Source: Cytophagales bacterium
Lineage (GTDB): Bacteria > Bacteroidota > Bacteroidia > Cytophagales > Cyclobacteriaceae
Reading direction: 5' to 3'
Assembly (NCBI GenBank): GCA_003504855.1
Contig: DNZD01000285.1
Coordinates: 1-12,591 of the forward strand
Length of the DNA stretch: 12,591 nucleotides
In this document: one piece after another, positions 8,309 through 12,591 of the stretch
Layout of the letters: each line of letters starts with the position of its first letter
Numbering within the stretch: the first letter of the stretch is position 1
The notes under the pieces: model-generated
The model's input: the letters and a program-made list of their open reading frames with translations, nothing else
The model's database searches: none
What the model was told of the DNA's origin: nothing
Translations under genes and position numbers: made by a program

Positions 8309-8327
8309 CGGCCAAAAAACGGGGCCG
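8309..8327 (-). other. Short inverted repeat in the rpsH leader
   Basis: CGGCC (8309-8313) and GGCCG (8323-8327) are perfect inverted repeats around a 9-nt loop that contains a T6 run on the minus strand. In read-through mRNA this would form a GC-rich hairpin about 20 nt before the rpsH start codon. The repeat adjoins the candidate -7 element (8328-8335), so a transcript starting there might lack part of the upstream arm. It is short enough to be chance, and the T run lies in the loop, not after the stem, so it is not a terminator. Confidence 0.4.
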
Positions 8328-8358
8328 CAAAGATATTTAATCGTTTCCTATGTTCAAA
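8328..8358 (-). promoter_or_regulatory. Consensus Bacteroidota promoter upstream of rpsH
   Basis: On the minus strand TTTG (8358-8355) is followed by exactly 19 bases and then TATCTTTG (8335-8328). This matches the known Bacteroidota housekeeping promoter, TTTG-N19-TAnnTTTG, at every defined position. The TTTG begins at the base right after the rpsN stop codon, and the expected transcription start, a few bases past the -7 element (around 8321-8324), gives a leader of about 30-35 nt before rpsH. The surrounding gap is the longest in the cluster and is A/T-rich upstream. This is a sequence match only; activity is inferred. Confidence 0.75.
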
Positions 8359-8628
8359 TTACCAGCTGGCTTTCGTCATTCCTGGGATTTTGCCGTCGTG
8401 GGCCATTTGGCGGAATTGGTTACGGCAGATGCCGAATTTGCCCATATATCCCCTTGGACGACCAGTGAGTTTGCACCGGTTGTGCAAGCGCACAGCTGAC
8501 GAACTGCGGGGCAGTTTGTCGAGTGCGGCCCAGTCACCAGCCTCTTTCAGGCTCTGACGCTTTGCTTTGTAGCGGGCTACCAGCCGCTCTTTCTTCTTAT
8601 CCCTTGCAACGATTGACAATTTTGCCAT
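8359..8628 (-). CDS. rpsN: 30S ribosomal protein S14 (zinc-free long form)
   Basis: 30S head protein needed for late assembly and A-site tRNA contact. The 89-residue product begins [20 protein letters not shown], with [20 protein letters not shown] (39-58), [20 protein letters not shown] (59-78) and the ending [11 protein letters not shown]. It is the long form: it has only C52 and C68 where zinc-binding short forms of about 61 residues have two CxxC pairs. It lies 9 nt after rplE and just before the candidate promoter for rpsH. Confidence 0.98.
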   Translation of the reverse strand: MAKLSIVARDKKKERLVARYKAKRQSLKEAGDWAALDKLPRSSSAVRLHNRCKLTGRPRGYMGKFGICRNQFRQMAHDGKIPGMTKASW

Positions 8629-8637
8629 GGCAATGCA

Positions 8638-9189
8638 TTAATTTTTGGTGGTAAAAGGCATCCCGAAAGCCTTCAGGAGCTCATAACTTTCTTCGTCAGT
8701 CTTGGCGGTGGTCACAAACGTGATATCCATGCCATTGATCTTGGTGACCTTATCGATCGAGATCTCCGGGAAGATGATCTGTTCTTTAACGCCCAGGGTA
8801 TAGTTTCCACGGCCATCAAAGCCCTTGTCATTAACACCTTTGAAGTCGCGCACGCGGGGCAGCGCAACATTCATCAGGCGATCCATGAATTCATACATGC
8901 GCTCGCCGCGAAGTGTTACCCGCACGCCAATCGGGAGGTCAGCACGCAGTTTGAAGTTGGAGATATCCTTCTTCGAACGGGTGGGTACCGCCTTCTGGCC
9001 GGTGATCGTGGAGATTTCCTCGAGACCTACGTCAATGAGCTTCTTGTCGGCTACAGCCGCACCGATACCCTTGTTCACACAGATCTTTTCAATCTTAGGA
9101 ACCTGCATTACCGACTTATACTGAAACTTCTGCTTCAGCGCCGGAACGATTTCCTTGATGTACTTCTCTTTTAAACGTGGCGTTGCCAT
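8638..9189 (-). CDS. rplE: 50S ribosomal protein L5
   Basis: Binds 5S rRNA with L18 and forms the central protuberance bridge to S13, contacting P-site tRNA. The 183-residue product has [20 protein letters not shown] (30-49), the family signature [19 protein letters not shown] (59-77), [20 protein letters not shown] (85-104) and the later blocks [20 protein letters not shown] and [12 protein letters not shown]. Length is normal. In E. coli the region around this start codon is the S8 repressor site; I could not make out a convincing equivalent by eye. It lies 8 nt after rplX. Confidence 0.98.
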   Translation of the reverse strand: MATPRLKEKYIKEIVPALKQKFQYKSVMQVPKIEKICVNKGIGAAVADKKLIDVGLEEISTITGQKAVPTRSKKDISNFKLRADLPIGVRVTLRGERMYEFMDRLMNVALPRVRDFKGVNDKGFDGRGNYTLGVKEQIIFPEISIDKVTKINGMDITFVTTAKTDEESYELLKAFGMPFTTKN

Positions 9190-9197
9190 GACTTTAC

Positions 9198-9563
9198 TTA
9201 CTTAATAGCGTCAATGAATTTTCCTGTCTTCTTTGAATAGCGCTGCAGCTTGCCTTTTTCGTTGAGCTTGCGGCCCACACGGGTAGGTTCGCCGGTAGCG
9301 GGGTCCAGCAACACGACGTTGCTGATGTGAATCGCGGCTTCGGTCTTCTTGATGCCTCCTTCTGGCTTACCAGCAGATGGCTTCTGGTGATTGGACACCA
9401 TATTGATACCTTCCACGATCACGCGGTTCTTCTCCAGGAGCACCTCGAGCACCTTTCCCTTGTTCACTTTATCAGGGGTGCTTCGGTAGTTTCCGGCAAT
9501 CACCTTTACGGTGTCACCCTTGCGGATTTTCAGCTTAGGCTGTTTGTTGTGTGTCCTCTCCAT
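9198..9563 (-). CDS. rplX: 50S ribosomal protein L24
   Basis: Assembly-initiating large-subunit protein that binds the 5' end of 23S rRNA and sits near the exit tunnel. The 121-residue product has an N-terminal stretch [12 protein letters not shown] before the KOW motif ([19 protein letters not shown], 13-31, then KGKVLEVL), and [20 protein letters not shown] (48-67) followed by [20 protein letters not shown] (69-88). The C-terminal part ends [14 protein letters not shown] and makes the protein longer than E. coli L24 (104). It starts 2 nt after the rplN stop (TAAGTATG). Confidence 0.97.
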   Translation of the reverse strand: MERTHNKQPKLKIRKGDTVKVIAGNYRSTPDKVNKGKVLEVLLEKNRVIVEGINMVSNHQKPSAGKPEGGIKKTEAAIHISNVVLLDPATGEPTRVGRKLNEKGKLQRYSKKTGKFIDAIK

Positions 9564-9565
9564 AC

Positions 9566-9934
9566 TTATAATACTTCAGGGGCCAGGGAAATAATCTTCA
9601 TAAACTGTTTCTCACGCAGTTCGCGCGCAACGGGACCGAAAATGCGGGTACCCCGGGGCTCGTCCTGGGGGGTGAGCAATACGGCCGCGTTGTCTTCAAA
9701 GCGGATATAAGAGCCGTCTTTGCGGCGCACTTCCTTCTTGGTGCGTACAATCACCGCCTTGGATACAGTGCCTTTTTTGATCTGGCTGGTAGGAATGGCC
9801 GATTTTACGGTCACTACAATTTTGTCGCCCACGGAGGCATAACGACGGTGTGTACCGCCCAACACGTGCAGGCAGAGCACTTCTTTTGCGCCGCTGTTAT
9901 CTGCTACTGTCAAACGTGATTCGCTCTGTATCAT
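9566..9934 (-). CDS. rplN: 50S ribosomal protein L14
   Basis: Highly conserved large-subunit protein at the subunit interface, contacting 16S rRNA; it is the first gene of the spc-type segment. The 122-residue product (the usual length) begins [20 protein letters not shown] and has the signature [20 protein letters not shown] (59-78), FEDNAAVLL and [20 protein letters not shown] (93-112). The frame is open 14 codons further upstream, overlapping the end of rpsQ, but that extension is not L14-like, so the ATG at 9934 is chosen. A 25-nt gap separates it from rpsQ. Confidence 0.98.
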   Translation of the reverse strand: MIQSESRLTVADNSGAKEVLCLHVLGGTHRRYASVGDKIVVTVKSAIPTSQIKKGTVSKAVIVRTKKEVRRKDGSYIRFEDNAAVLLTPQDEPRGTRIFGPVARELREKQFMKIISLAPEVL

Positions 9935-9959
9935 ATCTATCTCGTTAACTGTACGTTCG

Positions 9960-10220
9960 TTACTTCGCTTTCTCAATTACCTCCACCAGTCTCCAGCGCT
10001 TGTTCTTGCTGAGGGGGCGGGTTTCCATGATCCGAACGGTGTCGCCGATACCGGCTTCGTTCTTCTCATCGTGTGCCATGAGCTTGGTGGTCTTGTTCAT
10101 AAACTTGCCGTAGATCGCATGTTTTACTTTGCGGTCGATGGCAATGGTGATGGTCTTCTGCATCTTGTTGCTGACCACACGACCTACGCGTTCTTTTCTG
10201 AGATTCCTTTCCATACTCAT
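9960..10220 (-). CDS. rpsQ: 30S ribosomal protein S17
   Basis: OB-fold protein that binds 16S rRNA early in 30S 5'-domain assembly. The product has [20 protein letters not shown] near the start, then [20 protein letters not shown] and [20 protein letters not shown], with the ending VEVIEKAK, all typical of S17. Two in-frame ATGs compete: 10220, which abuts the rpmC stop (TAAATG), giving 86 residues, and 10214, giving [11 protein letters not shown] and 84 residues. The second matches the N-terminus usual in Bacteroidota better, as far as I recall; sequence alone does not decide. No Shine-Dalgarno sequence helps. Confidence 0.96.
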   Translation of the reverse strand: MSMERNLRKERVGRVVSNKMQKTITIAIDRKVKHAIYGKFMNKTTKLMAHDEKNEAGIGDTVRIMETRPLSKNKRWRLVEVIEKAK

Positions 10221-10415
10221 TTACTTTTGTGTTGCTTTTTGACGCAACAATGTGTTGATCCGCGCGATGAGGCGACGGGTTTCTTTGATCTTCATCGGGT
10301 TTTCGATGGCCGAAACCTGATGCGCAAACTTCATTTTGCGAAGGGTCTCCTGTTCGCTGATCAATTTCTCTTTCAGCTCATCCAGGGTCAAATCTTTTAT
10401 CTCGGTAGTCTTCAT
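10221..10415 (-). CDS. rpmC: 50S ribosomal protein L29
   Basis: Small two-helix protein at the tunnel exit, part of the docking site for trigger factor and the signal recognition particle. The 64 residues begin MKTTEIKDLTLDELKEKLIS and contain LRKMKFAHQVSAIENPMKIK (25-44) and ETRRLIARINTLLRQK, matching the L29 pattern of paired helices with the central NP turn. It lies 4 nt after rplP and directly abuts rpsQ, so the S10-type order L16-L29-S17 is intact. Confidence 0.97.
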   Translation of the reverse strand: MKTTEIKDLTLDELKEKLISEQETLRKMKFAHQVSAIENPMKIKETRRLIARINTLLRQKATQK

Positions 10416-10419
10416 ACGC

Positions 10420-10842
10420 TTATTGTTCTACGTAGTCTCTGCGCACCACAAACCTGGTCTTGATAGGCAGTTTGCCATCGGCAAGCTTCAATGCTTCCAG
10501 GGCCACTGCACGGGTTACACCACCTGCCTCAAACAAAATGGTGCCAGGCTTGATGGCCGCTACCCAATACTCAGGAGCACCTTTACCTTTACCCATACGT
10601 ACTTCAGCAGGCTTGCGTGTAACTGGTTTGTCAGGGAACACACGGATCCAAACTTGTCCTTCACGCTTCATGGCGCGGGTTACGGCTACACGGGCTGCTT
10701 CCAATTGACGTGCGGTGAGCAATCCCATTTCTACTGCCTTCAGGCCAAATGACCCGAATGCAATGGTATGCCCACGGGTAGCCATGCCTTTCACGCGGCC
10801 TTTCTGTGATTTCCTGAATTTTGTTCGTTTCGGTTGTAACAT
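10420..10842 (-). CDS. rplP: 50S ribosomal protein L16
   Basis: Large-subunit protein at the A-site tRNA elbow, required for peptidyl transferase centre maturation. The 140-residue product begins [20 protein letters not shown] and has [20 protein letters not shown] (24-43), [20 protein letters not shown] (44-63), [20 protein letters not shown] (65-84) and [20 protein letters not shown] (85-104). R82 in [12 protein letters not shown] corresponds by motif to the arginine hydroxylated in E. coli L16 (R81). It lies 30 nt after rpsC and 4 nt before rpmC. Confidence 0.98.
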   Translation of the reverse strand: MLQPKRTKFRKSQKGRVKGMATRGHTIAFGSFGLKAVEMGLLTARQLEAARVAVTRAMKREGQVWIRVFPDKPVTRKPAEVRMGKGKGAPEYWVAAIKPGTILFEAGGVTRAVALEALKLADGKLPIKTRFVVRRDYVEQ

Positions 10843-10872
10843 CGCTGAAAACCTTAAATAGTCTTACACTAA

Positions 10873-11682
10873 TTATCGTCTGCCTCCTCGGCCTTCACCC
10901 TTACCACCACGATCCGAGCGGCGCTCGCCACCACGGTCGGGACGTCCACCACCTTCGCGGCGCTCGCCACGTTCACCACCACGACGGGGTGCACCGGTGC
11001 CGGGGCCTTGCTTCTCTCCCTGGGAAACGAGTCCTACGTTGGGCGACAAATCGCGCTTGCCGAAGATCTCACCCTTGAAGATCCATACCTTGATACCAAT
11101 CTTACCGTACACGGTCTGTGCTTCGGAGATGGCATAGTCGATGTCTGCACGGAGGGTGTGCAGCGGAATACGACCTTCTTTATATTGTTCTGTACGGGCC
11201 ATATCAGCACCTGCCAAACGACCTGACAATTTGATCTTGATTCCTTCAGCGCCTACCCGCATGGATGAAGCAATTGACTGCTTCATGGCACGACGGTAAG
11301 AGATACGGGCTTCCAGCTGCTGGGCGATTGATTCACCCACCAGGCGGGCGTCCAATTCAGGGCGCTTAATTTCGAAGATGTTGATCTGCACATCCTTGCC
11401 GGTAAGCTTCTTCAATTCTTCCTTGATCTTATCAACCTCGGTACCACCTTTTCCAATCACTACGCCGGGACGCGCCGTGTGAATCGTCAGGGTGATGCGT
11501 TTGATGGTGCGCTCAATTACCACTTTGGCAATGCCGCCTTTTTGAATGCGGGCATCGATGTATTTGCGGATCTTCTGGTCTTCCACCAGTTTGTCGGAAA
11601 AGGTCTTTCCACCAAACCAGTTAGAGTCCCAACCACGGACGATACCGAGGCGCAAGCCTACAGGATTAATTTTCTGTCCCAT
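10873..11682 (-). CDS. rpsC: 30S ribosomal protein S3 with RGG-rich C-terminal tail
   Basis: Protein of the mRNA entry pore on the 30S head, part of the ribosomal helicase with S4 and S5. The 269-residue product begins [20 protein letters not shown]. It has a type II KH domain with the GxxG loop at 77-80 ([13 protein letters not shown]) and the C-terminal S3 domain with [20 protein letters not shown] (154-173), [20 protein letters not shown] and KVWIFKGEI. After about residue 210 comes a tail dominated by Arg and Gly with several RGG or GGR units, making it longer than E. coli S3 (233). Its ATG overlaps the rplV stop by one base (TAATG). Confidence 0.98.
   Translation of the reverse strand: MGQKINPVGLRLGIVRGWDSNWFGGKTFSDKLVEDQKIRKYIDARIQKGGIAKVVIERTIKRITLTIHTARPGVVIGKGGTEVDKIKEELKKLTGKDVQINIFEIKRPELDARLVGESIAQQLEARISYRRAMKQSIASSMRVGAEGIKIKLSGRLAGADMARTEQYKEGRIPLHTLRADIDYAISEAQTVYGKIGIKVWIFKGEIFGKRDLSPNVGLVSQGEKQGPGTGAPRRGGERGERREGGGRPDRGGERRSDRGGKGEGRGGRR
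10876..10988 (-). repeat. Low-complexity tract coding the Arg/Gly tail of S3
   Basis: On the plus strand this stretch repeats short units such as GCGCTCGCCAC and CCACCACG, which on the coding strand give irregular GGERRS-, GGERGE- and DRGG-like peptides. It is an imperfect tandem array within rpsC rather than a mobile or regulatory repeat. Its repetition makes length variation between strains likely. Confidence 0.6.
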
Positions 11683-12155
11683 TATTCCTTGGTTTCTTTT
11701 TCAACCTTCTTTGATTTCTTCTCTTCTTGAGCTGGCATGCGGTCCACCACCAGTGTAACGTGGTTTGAACGCTTACGCACCCGGTGTGCACGACCCTGGG
11801 GGGCCGGGCGCAGGCGCTTCAGAATGCGACCACCACCAACGTAGATCTCTTTCACGAAAAGATCAGCTTCTTCCAGTTTTACATCCTGGTGTTTGCTGGT
11901 CCAGCTGGAGATAGCTGACATCAACAGTTTTTCCAGGCGCTCGGCTGGGTGTTTAGCTTCATACTTCAGCATAGACAGGGCCTTTGAGACGCGCTGTCCA
12001 CGGATGAGATCCGCCACCAGGCGCATCTTGCGCGGGGAGGTCGGAACGTTGTGCAGGTAGGCGGTAGCGGGACCGGTCTTGGCAGCTTCTTTCACGGCCT
12101 TGATCTTCTCGCGTTTCGCAACTGAACCCTTGAGTTTCTTCACTGTAGTTTCCAT
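11682..12155 (-). CDS. rplV: 50S ribosomal protein L22, extended at both ends
   Basis: Large-subunit protein whose long beta-hairpin lines the exit tunnel and the macrolide site. The 157-residue product has a conserved core (about 30-138): [20 protein letters not shown] (30-49), [14 protein letters not shown] (50-63), the hairpin arm [20 protein letters not shown] (101-120), [17 protein letters not shown]. The tunnel tip is [14 protein letters not shown]. coli L22 is 110 residues; here there is a basic N-terminal extension of about 26 residues and a Lys/Glu tail of about 20. The ATG at 12155 is chosen over an in-frame TTG 9 nt upstream. It lies 12 nt after rpsS and overlaps rpsC by one base. 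Confidence 0.97.
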   Translation of the reverse strand: METTVKKLKGSVAKREKIKAVKEAAKTGPATAYLHNVPTSPRKMRLVADLIRGQRVSKALSMLKYEAKHPAERLEKLLMSAISSWTSKHQDVKLEEADLFVKEIYVGGGRILKRLRPAPQGRAHRVRKRSNHVTLVVDRMPAQEEKKSKKVEKETKE

Positions 12156-12167
12156 GGATCTCAAACG

Positions 12168-12452
12168 TTATTTGGCAGCAGCTTCTGCCTTGTTATTACC
12201 CGTATGACCCTTGAAGGTGCGCGTCGGGGCGAATTCACCCAACTTGTGACCTACCATGTTTTCGGTGACATACACCGGGATAAACTTGTTACCATTATGC
12301 ACGGCAAATGTATAGCCGATCAGGTCAGGCGTAATCGTGCTACGGCGCGACCAGGTTTTGATCACCGACTTCTTGCCGGTTGTTTCCATTCCCTCCACCT
12401 TCTTAGCGAGGCGTGCGTCGAGGTACGGACCTTTTTTAATTGACCTTCCCAT
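12168..12452 (-). CDS. rpsS: 30S ribosomal protein S19
   Basis: 30S head protein that pairs with S13 and contacts the A-site finger and tRNA. The 94-residue product begins [20 protein letters not shown] and has [20 protein letters not shown] (32-51), [20 protein letters not shown] (52-71) and [17 protein letters not shown], which includes the family signature. The final AEAAAK is a short extra. Its ATG shares a base with the rplB stop (TAATG). An AGGAGG run lies 8 nt upstream inside rplB, unusual in a cluster that otherwise lacks Shine-Dalgarno sequences. Confidence 0.98.
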   Translation of the reverse strand: MGRSIKKGPYLDARLAKKVEGMETTGKKSVIKTWSRRSTITPDLIGYTFAVHNGNKFIPVYVTENMVGHKLGEFAPTRTFKGHTGNNKAEAAAK

Positions 12453-12591
12453 TATTTTTTCCTCCTTGCAACGATTAGGTTATCAGAATACTTTTTCGGG
12501 CGGCGGGTCTTCTTACCCTTCGCGAGCAATCCTTTGCGTGAGCGGGGGTGACCACCGGAAGCACGGCCCTCGCCACCACCCATCGGGTGAT
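12452..12591 (-). CDS. rplB: 50S ribosomal protein L2, C-terminal end (cut by window edge)
   Basis: Conserved core protein of the large subunit, essential for subunit joining and peptidyl transferase activity. Only the last 45 residues are present: [20 protein letters not shown], then [20 protein letters not shown] and ARRKK. The first His matches by motif the functionally important His229 of E. coli L2 (HPHGGGEG there; HPMGGGEG here). The stop codon overlaps the rpsS start by one base. This is the usual S10-operon order L2-S19-L22. Confidence 0.96.
   Translation of the reverse strand, partial: HPMGGGEGRASGGHPRSRKGLLAKGKKTRRPKKYSDNLIVARRKK
12461..12466 (-). promoter_or_regulatory. Shine-Dalgarno-like AGGAGG upstream of rpsS
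   Basis: The minus strand reads AAGGAGG followed by AAAAAATA and ATG, a spacing of 8 nt, which would be ideal for ribosome binding in most bacteria. It also encodes the Arg-Arg near the end of L2, so it may be there for protein reasons only. Bacteroidota ribosomes largely ignore such sequences because their anti-Shine-Dalgarno is sequestered. Confidence 0.35.

Noticed and set aside
8314..8322. T6 run before rpsH as a possible terminator
   Set aside because: The T run lies within the loop of the inverted repeat and no stable stem precedes it, so it does not have terminator form.
9935..9976. N-terminal extension of rplN by 14 codons
   Set aside because: Overlaps the end of rpsQ and does not resemble L14, which normally begins MIQ and is 122 residues long.
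12156..12164. TTG start for rplV three codons upstream
   Set aside because: An ATG giving METT follows at once, and nothing favours the TTG.
12305..12312. TACATTTG match to the -7 promoter element inside rpsS
   Set aside because: No -33 element at the right spacing, and it lies in conserved coding sequence.
1..12591. Search for mobile elements, CRISPR arrays, tRNA or rRNA genes, or an accessory defence system
   Set aside because: Nearly every base belongs to a housekeeping operon in standard order; no insertion, foreign-looking gene, spaced repeats or tRNA-like structure was seen.

Overview
This window is an almost gap-free ribosomal protein cluster, the fused S10-spc-alpha type operon, read entirely from the minus strand. 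In transcription order (high to low coordinates) it holds rplB (3' end only), rpsS, rplV, rpsC, rplP, rpmC, rpsQ, rplN, rplX, rplE, rpsN, rpsH, rplF, rplR, rpsE, rpmD, rplO, secY, map, infA, rpmJ, rpsM, rpsK, rpsD, rpoA and rplQ. A strong hairpin terminator follows, then the 5' end of carA (carbamoyl-phosphate synthase small subunit). I found no credible plus-strand gene, tRNA, rRNA, CRISPR array or mobile element.

The organism is most likely a member of the Bacteroidota, perhaps Cytophagia-like (the finer rank is a guess). The grounds are: gene starts with almost no Shine-Dalgarno sequences; two matches to the Bacteroidota -7 promoter element TAnnTTTG, one with a TTTG exactly 19 bp upstream; zinc-ligand-free versions of S4, S14 and L36; a secY-map-infA-rpmJ order with no adk; long charged tails on L17, L22 and S3; and carA directly after rplQ.

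Layout: 12591-9960 is the S10-type part (L2 end, S19, L22, S3, L16, L29, S17). 9934-3376 is the spc-type part (L14, L24, L5, S14, S8, L6, L18, S5, L30, L15, SecY, MetAP, IF-1, L36). 3351-363 is the alpha-type part (S13, S11, S4, RpoA, L17). Genes are separated by 0-30 nt or overlap; four junctions are TAATG stop/start overlaps, and map and infA overlap by 22 nt. The largest internal gap, 69 nt between rpsN and rpsH, carries a consensus promoter, so the downstream half of the cluster can probably be transcribed separately. No stretch longer than 300 bases lacks a gene.

Together the genes supply both ribosomal subunits, the translation initiation factor IF-1, N-terminal methionine removal, the Sec channel and the RNA polymerase alpha subunit. 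I did not find a previously undescribed system. The points worth a second look are regulatory (the internal promoter and adjoining hairpin, the rplQ-carA boundary, overlapping starts) and structural (the RGG-rich tail of S3, the tails of L17 and L22, zinc-free ribosomal proteins).
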